Shown piece after piece: positions 18,390 to 28,408 of a stretch of DNA of 37,778 nucleotides. How positions within the stretch are numbered: the first letter of the stretch is position 1; the number at the start of each line of letters is the position of its first letter. Below the pieces are notes generated by a model. That model ran no database searches. It was not told where the DNA came from and saw only the letters and a list, made by a program, of their open reading frames with translations. A program made the position numbers and the translations under genes. Origin of the DNA: Stramenopiles sp. TOSAG23-3 (lineage: Eukaryota; Sar); contig LT642190.1 in assembly GCA_900128585.1 (NCBI GenBank), positions 1-37,778 on the forward strand, written 5' to 3'.

Positions 18390-19850
18390 ATGAGCACCCG
18401 AATGGTCGTATTGGCAGTCTTTGCATGGTTCTGTGCCACCCTCCAGTTCGCTGCGGCGACCCCCTCGCAGGTTCATCTCTCCTACACAGGGAGCGACGAG
18501 GGCGAAATGATGGTATCGTACGTCACGATGAAAGACACGGTGGATTCTGTTGCGAAAGTGCGACCGTACCAATCACAGGAACAGTGGACGGAGTTTTCTG
18601 GGAACAGTGTGAAATTTGTCGACGGCGGGTCGAAGAGGTCCGTCCGTTTTGTGCACCGTGTTGTGATGTCCGGGTTGCAGGCGGCAGCAGCGTACGAGTA
18701 CATGGTCGGGGATGAAAAGGATGGGTGGTCGACGGTGTACAAATTCAACGCAATGCGTTCGATGGAGAACAAAACAAAGGATGCTCGCCCGTGGCGTTTC
18801 ATCTGCCTAGCCGACATGGGGCTCGATAACGACCGCACGCTGGAGAACATTACAAACCTGGTACAGACAAGCGCGGACGCTCAGGCACCCTACGACGCAA
18901 TTCTTCACGCCGGCGATTTGGCGTACGATTTTCATGAGAAGCAAGGGACCGTAGGGGACGAGTTTATGGCCGCAATCGAACCCGTCGCTTCCACAGTACC
19001 GTACATGACGTGCCCAGGAAATCACGAGTCCCGTTACAATTTTTCGCACTATCGCAACCGCTTCAGCATGCCGAACTACGAAAGCACTGAAAATTTGTGG
19101 TACAGTTTTAACGTTGGGCCCGTACATTTCGTCTCGTACTCGACCGAAAGTTACTTTGACTACCAGAAAGGAAAGGCGCTGAACGACACTCTGCAGCGCC
19201 AGTACGAATGGCTGCAACAGGATTTAGAGGCCGCCAACAGTGCACGATCCACGCAGCCGTGGATCATTGTCCAAGGGCACAGGCCGCTCTACTGCACGAA
19301 CTGGTACAATGCAACTGTCGGTTGCGGCCCAGAACAAGAACAGTCGAGGCACGGTTCGTACCGACCTGGTGCTGGGAACAATTTCGCTGTGGAGCCGTTG
19401 TTTTACAAGTACGGTGTCGACTTGTGGATTGGTGGGCATGTGCACGATTACACGCGGTACTGGCCAGTCTACAATTTGGAAGTGAAAAATGGAACGACTG
19501 ACCCATCGAATCCTTACCACAACCCGCGTGCGACAACGTACATGACCATCGGTGCGGCGGGAAACCACGAGATGCACTTTTACAACGGCTGTATTCACGA
19601 CGGGGCGTGCGTTTACCCTAGCGAGTCCCCTTACGCCGGCGGCCCTTCCCCCTTTGCCGCATGCACGGCAGGAACGGCGCCAAACTGCCCCGATTTTAAT
19701 TTTGGGGAGATGACCGTGTACAACGAAACACATCTGCACTGGGTCCAGCATTCGAGTGTGCAGAGGAAAACAATCGATGAAATGTGGCTGATTCAGGAAC
19801 ACCATGGAAGCTTTGAAGGTAGAAAATTGTCGGCCGGTAATGCGACTTGA
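18390..19850 (+). CDS. Secreted purple acid phosphatase (metallophosphoesterase)
   Basis: Hydrolyses phosphate monoesters with a Fe(III)-M(II) centre, outside the cell or in the endolysosome. 486 aa from the first ATG (18390). Residues 1-23 are a signal peptide ending in FAAA. An N-terminal fibronectin-like domain (about 25-120) starts PSQVHLSYTGSDEGEMMVSYVT. The metal ligands are present in order: Asp142 (ADMG), Asp176 and Tyr179 (GDLAYD), Asn211 (GNHE), His297 (GHRP), and His350 and His352 (GHVH). The YTRYWPVYN stretch after GHVH is typical of the animal/plant high-molecular-weight class. Many N-x-S/T sites fit secretion. It converges on the cyclase gene. Confidence 0.95.
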   Translation: MSTRMVVLAVFAWFCATLQFAAATPSQVHLSYTGSDEGEMMVSYVTMKDTVDSVAKVRPYQSQEQWTEFSGNSVKFVDGGSKRSVRFVHRVVMSGLQAAAAYEYMVGDEKDGWSTVYKFNAMRSMENKTKDARPWRFICLADMGLDNDRTLENITNLVQTSADAQAPYDAILHAGDLAYDFHEKQGTVGDEFMAAIEPVASTVPYMTCPGNHESRYNFSHYRNRFSMPNYESTENLWYSFNVGPVHFVSYSTESYFDYQKGKALNDTLQRQYEWLQQDLEAANSARSTQPWIIVQGHRPLYCTNWYNATVGCGPEQEQSRHGSYRPGAGNNFAVEPLFYKYGVDLWIGGHVHDYTRYWPVYNLEVKNGTTDPSNPYHNPRATTYMTIGAAGNHEMHFYNGCIHDGACVYPSESPYAGGPSPFAACTAGTAPNCPDFNFGEMTVYNETHLHWVQHSSVQRKTIDEMWLIQEHHGSFEGRKLSAGNAT

Positions 19851-20137
19851 TGCTTCACCAGTGCCTGACAACGGTTTGAATGGTTTTTGCATGTCTTTCC
19901 GCGTGGGTACAGTGTAACATGTGTATGTTTGTTATGTTTTATCAGGTATTAACAGCCATTGTTTTGTTTTAAAAAGAGTAAATAAGAAAATTACGTACGC
20001 ACACGTATGATATATATCTCAAGTGTGATTAATCATTTTTAAAATAAAAATCCTTTTACAATTTTTTATTATTGGGTGTCAAAATTTTGCCTTCATCTCA
20101 GTCTGCTTTGCTCAGCGAGAAACACAGTATATTTTTT

Positions 20138-23100
20138 CTACAGTTTCTCTAACGTGTCTTCGATTTCCGCGGAAGTCATATCTATCTTGGAGTCCACCGA
20201 CTTTCCTGATCTTTTGGAGGATCGAAACAATGGGTTTTCGAACGACGCTAAGCTGTCCCTGATTCGGCGCACCGAAGATCGCGCCCCCCTGCCAACCCCG
20301 CCCGTGTTCGGGTTCAAACCGTTTGTGGGAGAGTTATTTTTCGATCGTCGGTTGTTTGACCTTCTCGAACCGTGCCTGCGCAGCTGCCCCGTTTGAGCGT
20401 CGCCGCAAACGCCTTCCAGCCAAGACTCGACGTCGGAGGGTATGATTGCAAGGTAACTTTGGCCACCCGTGTAGCCTTCCTCGGGCAAACGGTCCAGCGG
20501 CTCAAAGGACAAGGAGGATTCCTTGGAGGCACGGACGTACGTCGTTTGACTCACATGAGTCCGTTCCGGGACCCCTCCACTTTCCATGACCTCGGCTTCT
20601 TCTACCGTTTCCCCCCACACGTCGAATATAAACTTCTTTCCACCGACCACACCGCCAACAACAGCACCGGACGCGACGCCCACACGGATACGAAGGTCTT
20701 TCCCGAACGGCCCTTTCCCGTTCAATTTGTGGCGGATGTTAAGTTTTGCCATAACCCAGTGCATTCCTATCCCAAACTGCACCATCGACGCTGCATGATT
20801 CGCAAGGGGCGACAGGACGCCGGTGCAGGCAACGTAGCAGTCGCCCAGCGTTTTTACTTTATCGACGCCGACGCGCTTTGCCAGCTCGTCGTGCATGGCA
20901 AACATGTCGTTCAATATTTGAACCAGCCGGATGGGGACCATGTTGGTGCTGAACACGGTGAACGATACAATATCGGCGAACAGGATTGTGCCATAGGCGT
21001 CCAGAACGACCTGCTTGCCACTCTTCAAGCCCTCGACCAAAATCGGTGGCAACGAAATAAGTTTCCCATGCTTTCCCTGCTCCGTTTCGATGGTTTCTTG
21101 CTGCTTTTTAATCCCCATCAACTTCATGAACATGCCACGGTGGCGAGCGTCCAGTTTGTAGCCAATGACGATGCTCACCAGCATCATGTGGACAAACTTT
21201 TCCACGATAAAGTCTAACGTGTTGCTGCAGAGTTTGTTATCGTGCAAGCCTATGAAGCACGATTGGTTCGTGCCCAAGACGACATACAGCAGTGCAAGCA
21301 ACGTGCTCAAAACCGCGGCAAACAGGTACGGCATGGTCGAATAGGTATTGATCAGGGTCAAATAGAACAGCATGACCCAACCGTAGTAATGGGCTTGTAC
21401 GGCCAAATTCAAAAAGACCCCCCCGATGATGACTTGAAGCACGCTTCCGAGGATTTCCAATCGAATGTCGTACGACAAACGGGTAATGAAAACGTACACG
21501 GTTGTGATGGGGATGACAATGCAGGACGTCCAGAAGCGGGCTTGGACCAACATGTCCTCGTCGTACGCCCGGACGCGCTCCCCAGGAAAGCACGCCGTGT
21601 TGTTGGTCGTATTGATCGGAAGGTTGAGGTCCGTGCAATACTTCAACTTGGCGCAGGACTCTTCCGCATTTTCCCAGGACATTTCGCTTGCGGTGGTCGT
21701 TATCAACGGGTCGATGCACTTGTCGTTCATGATGTTGGACGTGTAAATGTTGTTCAGTATTGCTACGCAGCAGATCATGATGAGCCAAATGGTTAAAATT
21801 GGAATCGATATTGCTTCCTTCCGGTCTTTATTGAAACTGAACTCTATCCCGCGCAGCGTACCGCTTCGGATAGTATGCAGCACGGCACGGATAGGGTTCA
21901 AAAAGTTCATGGTCGCACGCCGCAGTTTGTCATCCTTTCGCGTCTTCTCCGCTTTGCGCAGCATTTCGTGCGCATCCACCAAATCATCCTTCATGGCAAC
22001 ACACTGTTCGCACGAGCGCTGCTTGTATATTTTCTGGTTCGAGCAGTTATCGCACAGCAGCCGACCGCAGAACCGGCAGTGGTGTCGCCTGAAACAGATG
22101 GTGAAGCGAGCGTTGCACTCCTCGCAATGTTGGGACGATTCATCCCCGGTCCACAAGTGCTTTCCAATTTTCAGGTCGTCCTTGTTCGCCATCATCTCCG
22201 CAATTTTATCGTTGCTGTAGTTTGCGATCATGTGAATCGGGGCATTCTTGTGGATCGAGCTGCGCCTTCGGCCGCGATCGTCGGAGACCCCGCGCCGCAA
22301 CTGGCGCTTGTTGACCCGGGCGTGCATTTTGTTGTTCGGTTTTCGAATGCCGATCATGGGGTCGCTGGCATCGCGCTTCTGCACGAACAGGAAACACTCC
22401 ATCATCCCTTTCCCTTTCACGTTGATCATGCCCCTAGACTCAAACTCGAACTCATCCTTCAAGATCTCCGTAGTCGCCTTGGTCGTCTGGATCCTGCCCT
22501 TGACACCGCAGCTGTACATTCGACTGGCAGTGTTTGCCGCGTCGCCCCAGAGGTCGTACGTAAAGTTCTGGGACCCGATGACCCCGGCAACGACGGGGCC
22601 ACTACTGACACCGATTTTGTAGCTCAGGTCATCCTGGAGCATGGTGCCATTGTTGAAATCCTTTATGTTCTCTATCATGGCGAACGCAAAATGGGCCATG
22701 TGGGAGGCGTGGTCGTCGTCTGGGACGGGCAGCCCGGCCCCGGCCATGTAGGTGTCCCCCACCGTTTTAATTTTCTCAATCATGTGCTTGTCCGTCAGGT
22801 CGTCGAAACGCTTGTACAGCATGTCGATGACTTCAACGACTTGGACGGTTGGGAGCTTGTCGAACAGGTCGTGTATCCCCAAAACTTTGGCAAAAATAAT
22901 AGTGACAGAGTTGAACTCGTCTGCGATCGCGGCGCCGTTCCGCAGCGTTTTGATCCGGGGGATGATTGCCCGCGGCAGCACCCGCTCCAACAGCGTTTCG
23001 GACTTCTTTATGTTCTCCATCAAGATCTCCTGCTCCTCGTCGAAGCTCAAATGCAGCAAGTAGTTCTGCAGCTGGAGCGTTTCCGGCAGCTTTGTATATA

Positions 23101-23962
23101 TGTGCTGCACGACCCACCAGCCGAACAACGGGGCGAGCTTGTGCAGTTTGTGCTCCCGTATAATGGCAAAATTGACGAGTTGGCAAAGGCAGTAAAACCC
23201 CGAGCCGTACGCGACCGTTTTCCACGACCGATGAACACCGACTTTTCCGGGAAAGTGGTGCACGGCGCTCACGAACAGAATCATCGAACTGTCGTAAAAG
23301 GTCGGGGCCCCCAGGGCCACTTCGGCAATGCCCGTCAAAATCGGGAACAACAGGTAGAGGCCGAGAAGCGCCCGCCTCTTGCTGTAGTCGGATTGGATTT
23401 TCGGCAGCTCCCCGTACATCATGGCAACGATGACGATGTTTGCCACCCCGTACAGGGCGATCGGCGACCAGCACCAATTGAGCCGCTCGGAGATTTTCAT
23501 GTCCTCCCCGTTCCCATTGCGCACCGCTGCGTAGTGCCCCTTTTCTAAATCATACCACGTGAAAACGATGGAGCCCAAGAACAAGATGAAGCTTTGGACG
23601 GCGTGCTTGAACTCGAGCGACCCGAGCATTTCGTCCTTCATGTTCGAAATATACTCGTCGTCCTTCTCTTCCGCTTGGTGCAGGAACATACTGTTCGCCT
23701 TGTCCATGCTCGCCTTCAGCGTGAGCGTCTCCGAAAACGTCAAGCGCTTGTGCTTTGAATCGAACATCAGCTTTTCCGACCCACGCGCTTTGTTGAAGTC
23801 ATCAAACCCCCCCTCCGTCTCGCTGCCCCTGCTCATGTTCCTTGATCGCAAGGTATCAGGAATGTTCAGCTCTTCCGCCATTTCCGGCGCGGCCTGGGAT
23901 TGCCGACGCACGCCAGACCGTTTTCGCCGCGGCCTCTTCCCTTTTCCACCGTTACCGGACAT
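20138..23962 (-). CDS. Membrane adenylyl cyclase with two catalytic domains in C2-C1 order and an internal FYVE finger
   Basis: Predicted to make cAMP. 1274 aa from the first ATG (23962). Order: basic tail; a first group of membrane spans (about 120-290); cyclase domain 1 (about 325-525); FYVE finger (about 604-655); a second membrane group (about 715-935); cyclase domain 2 (about 965-1170); Ser/Arg tail. Domain 1 lost the first metal Asp (FAK, Lys359) but keeps Asp403, the purine-selecting Lys399 and Asp470, and the catalytic Asn477 and Arg481; it is C2-like. Domain 2 keeps both metal Asps (997, 1041) but has Glu1121 and Val1125 in place of Asn/Arg; it is C1-like. One composite active site is expected. 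FYVE motifs WTGD and RRHHCRFCG are intact, implying PI3P binding on endosomes (inference). Confidence 0.9.
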   Translation of the reverse strand: MSGNGGKGKRPRRKRSGVRRQSQAAPEMAEELNIPDTLRSRNMSRGSETEGGFDDFNKARGSEKLMFDSKHKRLTFSETLTLKASMDKANSMFLHQAEEKDDEYISNMKDEMLGSLEFKHAVQSFILFLGSIVFTWYDLEKGHYAAVRNGNGEDMKISERLNWCWSPIALYGVANIVIVAMMYGELPKIQSDYSKRRALLGLYLLFPILTGIAEVALGAPTFYDSSMILFVSAVHHFPGKVGVHRSWKTVAYGSGFYCLCQLVNFAIIREHKLHKLAPLFGWWVVQHIYTKLPETLQLQNYLLHLSFDEEQEILMENIKKSETLLERVLPRAIIPRIKTLRNGAAIADEFNSVTIIFAKVLGIHDLFDKLPTVQVVEVIDMLYKRFDDLTDKHMIEKIKTVGDTYMAGAGLPVPDDDHASHMAHFAFAMIENIKDFNNGTMLQDDLSYKIGVSSGPVVAGVIGSQNFTYDLWGDAANTASRMYSCGVKGRIQTTKATTEILKDEFEFESRGMINVKGKGMMECFLFVQKRDASDPMIGIRKPNNKMHARVNKRQLRRGVSDDRGRRRSSIHKNAPIHMIANYSNDKIAEMMANKDDLKIGKHLWTGDESSQHCEECNARFTICFRRHHCRFCGRLLCDNCSNQKIYKQRSCEQCVAMKDDLVDAHEMLRKAEKTRKDDKLRRATMNFLNPIRAVLHTIRSGTLRGIEFSFNKDRKEAISIPILTIWLIMICCVAILNNIYTSNIMNDKCIDPLITTTASEMSWENAEESCAKLKYCTDLNLPINTTNNTACFPGERVRAYDEDMLVQARFWTSCIVIPITTVYVFITRLSYDIRLEILGSVLQVIIGGVFLNLAVQAHYYGWVMLFYLTLINTYSTMPYLFAAVLSTLLALLYVVLGTNQSCFIGLHDNKLCSNTLDFIVEKFVHMMLVSIVIGYKLDARHRGMFMKLMGIKKQQETIETEQGKHGKLISLPPILVEGLKSGKQVVLDAYGTILFADIVSFTVFSTNMVPIRLVQILNDMFAMHDELAKRVGVDKVKTLGDCYVACTGVLSPLANHAASMVQFGIGMHWVMAKLNIRHKLNGKGPFGKDLRIRVGVASGAVVGGVVGGKKFIFDVWGETVEEAEVMESGGVPERTHVSQTTYVRASKESSLSFEPLDRLPEEGYTGGQSYLAIIPSDVESWLEGVCGDAQTGQLRRHGSRRSNNRRSKNNSPTNGLNPNTGGVGRGARSSVRRIRDSLASFENPLFRSSKRSGKSVDSKIDMTSAEIEDTLEKL

Positions 23963-24937
23963 TCTCTTTATGGTTAACAAATTGAAACACTCTCTGAAAA
24001 AACCGTTGGTCCGTAGGTTCTTTCTTCCGTTTCCGCTGCTTTCAAACCACACGTTCAAGACCTACCCGTCCTCTTCATATCTTTTCAGTTCCTTTCGGTT
24101 CTGTCAAACCTTCCGCCCCTTTTCGATTACTTGTTTCCTCTTGTGCGTGCTTTTATTTTCCAAAACATTTTGTATCAAAAATCTTACTCCAATGTACTTC
24201 ACACCCGAAAGACAAGGCTTCTACATTCCCCATCGATACCAACTTCTTGGATTAAATAAAGCAGTAACATTCGATTGTAAAGTAGTCATACAAATCGATA
24301 CAAAATTCTCATATTTTCAAGTAAGGTATGATTGTATACTCTTCATAGGCAATGCACGAAGGGAAGGAGGTGGACTGGTAGTGTACATAGAAATAGCATT
24401 GATGCGTGACCACGTATTGGTTGGAATACATGGCACAGCAAAGGATTTTCTAATTTTTGTGCACAGTTGTACCAAACGAATTGAATAGGGTGAATGAATC
24501 GTAATAATACAAACATATAAGTACAGAATAAAAGAATATGAGTTGATTGTTTAATAGGTAAGGATATCGTTGTATATTGGAATCGTACGGTTTTGTTTTA
24601 GGTAGAAAAGTGGTAAGAAGACAATGGGAAAAAGAAAGTGGATTGATGAAGCAATGGCAAAAGAAGGAAACTTGATCTTAATTCTTAATTCATTCTGTGG
24701 AATTCTTTGGGAATTCGGAAGGGAGGGAAATGTTCTTTGCTTTTTCTGGGAGAATGTAGATAGATATTATGGGTATATTAAATTGTATGGGTTAACCTTG
24801 TAATTATGAAATACTTTAAATGGAATTCAGTTTTTGAAGAATGAAAATGAAAACTTCTAAATTTTATGAAAGTTTTGTTAGAATTAACAGGACACAGGGA
24901 GAGAGACAAAAGGGAAGGAGACCAACCAACCATATAT

Positions 24938-25027
24938 TCAATGCTGTGTATATGTTTTCATCAAATATTCATTAAATTTCTTTGATTTCCTTCCCTGCAT
25001 CTTTCTTAGAAGGAACATAGCATTGAA
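24938..25027. repeat. Small inverted-repeat element, copy C (best example)
   Basis: 90 bp with ends TTCAATGCTGTGTATATG and AAGGAACATAGCATTGAA. The right end inverted reads TTCAATGCTATGTTCCTT, so the first 13 positions match except one. The interior is AT-rich, non-coding and unrelated to copies A and B. Family assignment rests on the ends and the length. Confidence 0.65.
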
Positions 25028-25452
25028 AAAAGGAAAACGGAAGTGAATTGGGTGATTGTAAAGTTCACCCATAATAGAATTGGTTTTATTGTAGTAACAT
25101 ATAGGAACATAGAAGTACTTGAAGTATTATTGTTTTTTATTTAAAGGTATACTGACAAAAGGACCATATATATGAAGATTCATATAGGGGAACATTATTA
25201 AAGTATACGAAGAATGTACAAGGTGGCCATTACTGCAGATCTGATTTTAGGTGCAACATTACACAGCATAAGATACGGAATATTCCTTAAACTTGATGTA
25301 GAAGACCTTGACCAAAAATGGCTTGTCAGAGCTGTTTGAACAATCCAAATGTTTAATAGTCTCAAACACACCTCCATGTATATATAAAACCAAAACTGTG
25401 CCCATTGGCACTCAAACTACTGTAATAATGCAAAGATATCATATTGAAATGA

Positions 25453-25534
25453 AAAGTTTGGAGCAGATCGATTGGGTCAAATGAAAACCTGAAGACAGCT
25501 ATAGAAAGCCCTGTATCCATAGAATAAGTCCTAG
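25453..25534 (+). pseudogene. Remnant 3' end of a second copy of the downstream orphan gene
   Basis: Bases 25478-25534 match 26285-26341 at 55 of 57 positions. Read in frame, the upstream copy encodes GSNEN directly joined to LKTAIESPVSIE and a stop, whereas the intact gene reads GSNENPQIANTCPNKN and then LKTAIESPLSIE with a stop at the same place. The homologous frame is closed by a TGA at 25450-25452, and the stop falls only about 49 bp before the intact ATG. This suggests a tandem duplication whose upstream copy decayed; recombination between 57-bp repeats is the alternative. Confidence 0.45.
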
Positions 25535-25575
25535 TTAAGATCGATCGGAATCGAGGAGATATATGTACTGCACAA

Positions 25576-26334
25576 ATGCTGTTGGCTGAATTAAATGCCA
25601 GTTTGAAAGCTGAACGCACGGAAGCCAAGCGTATCTACCAAGCGGACGTGCAAGGAAACAACGGGAGTGCGAAGAAATACCCGAACAAATATTGCTTGGG
25701 ATCGAAGCTCCCCAGGATTAAAGGCAATTATTATCGATTGATAGAAATGTTTGGGCAATATGTGTACGACAGAAGGGATTTGGATGCAGCGACCACGAGA
25801 AAAGAGAACGCCATGAAGGCGGAGTTGCACGCAATGCGCAAACGGATTTGGGTATATCGAAAATTCTATGGGACTGACAGGACGAACGAAGACTATCAGC
25901 AGCTTTTGGACAAAGCTGACGACAAATTTGCTTACTACGATTCTGGTTTTGAAGAAAAACAGGCGGCAATAAGCGACACCGAATCGAACAGCAGTAGCAG
26001 CTCAGACGGGCTAGAGGACGGGCTAGTTCTCATTGAAACTGGTAACGCCAATTTCGACAAAGGACAGCAGGATGGCAAAAGAGCAGTAAAAAAAATCAAC
26101 AAGGAAGCGAGGAAAATAAGAAGAAATTTGGAGAAAAATAAAAAGGACATTGCGGAAATTATTGGACCGTTGACAGCAGGTGACCCGCCGATGAATGCGT
26201 TTGACAGAGACCACTACGCACCCCAAGATCAGGAACAAAGATTGGATGGGAGTAACGAGAATCCGCAAATCGCGAATACTTGTCCAAATAAAAACCTGAA
26301 GACAGCTATAGAAAGCCCTTTATCCATAGAATAA
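25576..26334 (+). CDS. Orphan charged protein, 252 aa
   Basis: Not recognised. The ATG is at 25576; the frame is open upstream to the stop at 25525. Residues 1-120 are rich in Lys/Arg/Tyr and mostly helical in character (for example NYYRLIEMFGQYVYDRRDL). Residues about 131-150 are an acidic Ser tract (SDTESNSSSSSDGLED), 165-195 are Lys-rich and 200-252 are polar. No signal peptide or membrane span. Codon use is visibly more AT-rich than in the neighbouring genes, so it may be young, fast-evolving, transferred or a spliced fragment of something larger. The last 50 bases of the gene belong to a 57-bp direct repeat shared with 25478-25534. Confidence 0.5.
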   Translation: MLLAELNASLKAERTEAKRIYQADVQGNNGSAKKYPNKYCLGSKLPRIKGNYYRLIEMFGQYVYDRRDLDAATTRKENAMKAELHAMRKRIWVYRKFYGTDRTNEDYQQLLDKADDKFAYYDSGFEEKQAAISDTESNSSSSSDGLEDGLVLIETGNANFDKGQQDGKRAVKKINKEARKIRRNLEKNKKDIAEIIGPLTAGDPPMNAFDRDHYAPQDQEQRLDGSNENPQIANTCPNKNLKTAIESPLSIE

Positions 26335-26341
26335 GTCCTAG
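26285..26341 (+). repeat. Downstream copy of the 57-bp direct repeat
   Basis: 55 of 57 identical to 25478-25534; the copies are 807 bp apart and bracket the orphan gene. The repeat contains the last 16 codons of the gene, its stop codon and 7 further bases. Both copies stay in frame. Confidence 0.9.
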
Positions 26342-27326
26342 AGATTTGGTAGCAAATGCGCAATCAGTTCGAAAGTTGAGAGTCTAGTGGCCTTCTTGCG
26401 TTGCTTGTCTTCTTCCCTTTTTTTTCCTTCTTCTTCTTCTTTTTCTTCTTCCTTTTTCTTCTTCCTTTTTCTTCCTAGGAGAAGGAGTGTAATTTGTACA
26501 TTCTGTTATTGTTTACAGGGCCTTCTCCTCTTCTTCCACCTCTATTTCATTGATATTTATAATTATTATGCATGGTTTTCCATAAGAAACTTTTGTTGTA
26601 ATTGCAGAGAAGGCATTTTTAAGGTCCAATTAATAATTATTTCATAACATAAACAGAGCATTCGAAAATGTCATTATATTTATAAAGAAAATAGCAATCC
26701 CTTTATTTAGACTAGCTTGTTGATTTGATCTAATAATACTGTGATTATATGTTATATGTTGTAATCAGTAGTAATCAGAGGAAGTCTTCGAGTCATTGGC
26801 ATCCATCGAGCATCGACTCTCCGTCCGTCCTTCCTTCCTTCCTTCCTTCCTTCATTTGTTAACTTGGAGCTATTTCCATGATATACAATATTACATAATT
26901 ACAGCATTGAAAGAAGAAGAAGAAGAAGAAGAACACTGCTTCTTTCCAATTTAACTATACAATATATTCGTACTATTCATTTCCTATCATTCCCTACTAC
27001 AATTACAGTACATGCTATTTAATGTATTAAATAACACCTCCTCCTCCTCTTCTTTCCTTTTCTTTCTTTCTTTCTTTCTTCTTTCTTTCTATCTTTTTCC
27101 TCTGCTCTTCTCTTTCTTCTGCTCATCATCATCAATCATAACAACAAAATAAGTGCGAATCTTTTCAATTTACTATACTTCACAAACTTTCGTTTGGAAC
27201 GAAATATATTTACGCCTTCAAATTTACCATCAACATGCAAAGACATTTGTTCAATTTAGAACTATTGAATATTAGCATACGTATACGGTTTATTGACGGA
27301 ACAGAGCCGAACACGATTTGAACACC
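26335..27326. other. Gap with simple repeats between the orphan gene and the PAC1-like gene
   Basis: No gene seen. It holds a TTC/TTCT tract (about 26405-26480), a CCTT run (26829-26854), a GAA run (26910-26933) and a pyrimidine tract (27037-27118). The dispersed motif occurs at 26735-26754 (forward, AATACTGTGATTATATGTTA) and inverted at 26891-26912 (TTACATAATTACAGCATTGA), facing each other about 175 bp apart. Confidence 0.6.
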
Positions 27327-28196
27327 ATGGCAGCACTCGCCCCGCCTTCTTATGGCTCCCGAAATGCCCACATAGAGCAGCCGGTTTCAAACGGGCCGTA
27401 CACCACGCCCAGGTTCGTTTGGAATGCAAAATGTACTGATTCCCTGATAGATAATCTGCAGAGGGCCGTCTTTGCACTGAGTGCGTCGGCATCTATGTTC
27501 GTCTGTGACAGTTACATCATAGGGGGGCAAGACGCTCAGCTTGTGGGACGCGTATTTTTCCCAAAACTACCGTACGGACAGTTCTGCGGCCCGGAGGATT
27601 TCCGCGAGCCCCAAGCAAGCACGTGCTCTTTGTACGCCACCAAAGACTGCCTTTTTGTTCTTCTCGGCACCAAAACCGACCAACGAAGCATTCACGATGT
27701 TGTAGACGGGATATTTTCAAAGTGGGGGGGGCTCAAGGACGTTGTTGCGCTGGACTCGGTTGCTTTGGAAGAAGTCGAGCGCGCCAATTCGTCTGCGGCC
27801 CCAAGCCCGGCCACCTCCTCCAAGCTGTGGTCACTTAGTACGTCCTGTGGCACCAGCGTTGCGACGGTGTCCCCTTTGCCAACGGAATGTTTGGTGCAAG
27901 GAACGTGCGCAACCGTGCTCTCTTACTGTGAGGCCAGAGGATTAGCGGCTAGCGCAGTTTTTACCACGGTCGACGTGTTAAACTCAGACATTGATAGTGA
28001 TGCCAAATCTTTCTGCAAGTTGCAGAGTTTGCCCTCTTTCTTGCCGCCTTCCGCGGAGAAAAGTGGAGACGATAGAACGCGCGCCTTGAACAATGCCAGG
28101 GCAGTCTTACGGGGGGAAGCTATGTGCTGTGTTATCTCCGCCGCAACGGCAGCGAGTCCAGCTGGGCGCACTGCTGATTCGGGTTTGTATTTATAA
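27327..28196 (+). CDS. Putative proteasome assembly chaperone 1 (PAC1/PSMG1-like)
   Basis: 289 aa from ACACCATGG at 27327, a strong start context. The best family clue is residues about 188-221: LVQGTCATVLSYCEARGLAA, then a hydrophobic strand and VDVLNSD. This resembles the region of PSMG1 that reads xxLPAAVLSYC followed by a hydrophobic strand and TDV. An earlier Cys-rich central part (about 90-115: STCSLYATKDCLFVLLG) would correspond to its core sheet. PAC1 pairs with PAC2 to guide assembly of the 20S alpha ring. Similarity outside this block is weak, so this stays tentative. It converges on the cold-shock gene with a 212-bp gap. Confidence 0.4.
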   Translation: MAALAPPSYGSRNAHIEQPVSNGPYTTPRFVWNAKCTDSLIDNLQRAVFALSASASMFVCDSYIIGGQDAQLVGRVFFPKLPYGQFCGPEDFREPQASTCSLYATKDCLFVLLGTKTDQRSIHDVVDGIFSKWGGLKDVVALDSVALEEVERANSSAAPSPATSSKLWSLSTSCGTSVATVSPLPTECLVQGTCATVLSYCEARGLAASAVFTTVDVLNSDIDSDAKSFCKLQSLPSFLPPSAEKSGDDRTRALNNARAVLRGEAMCCVISAATAASPAGRTADSGLYL

Positions 28197-28408
28197 TAAT
28201 ATAGTTGGTGTGAATACGAAAATAACTTTTAAACCGATGCAAACATTTTTAGTTATGATAGAGGATTTTAAAGTTCTGATTTCAATTTAATTCCTCAGTT
28301 TATCTAAAATTACTACACCCCACCGCATAATTTTTTTGCTCTGTTATTTAAGATTAAATTTATCTTATGATAAAAAGGCTATAATGCTAAATTAAGTATT
28401 TTCACTGT

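Larger units (their letters stand above)
23963..25575. other. Long AT-rich gap upstream of the cyclase
   Basis: It has cyclase 5' sequence, then about 1.3 kb of AT-rich DNA. A 98-codon frame at 24192-24488 (+) has mixed composition and could be a small protein, but I see no support for it. It contains dispersed-motif copies at 24383-24402 (inverted), 24938-25027 (paired) and 25256-25273 (inverted), and the upstream copy of a 57-bp direct repeat (25478-25534). Confidence 0.6.

Noticed and set aside
21875-23548. 557-codon + strand frame inside the cyclase gene
   Set aside because: Antisense shadow of a gene whose catalytic and FYVE motifs are all on the minus strand.
24192-24488. 98-codon + strand frame in the cyclase upstream gap
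   Set aside because: Composition is protein-like, but there is no start context, homology or neighbour support, and it overlaps an inverted copy of the dispersed motif. Left as unproven.
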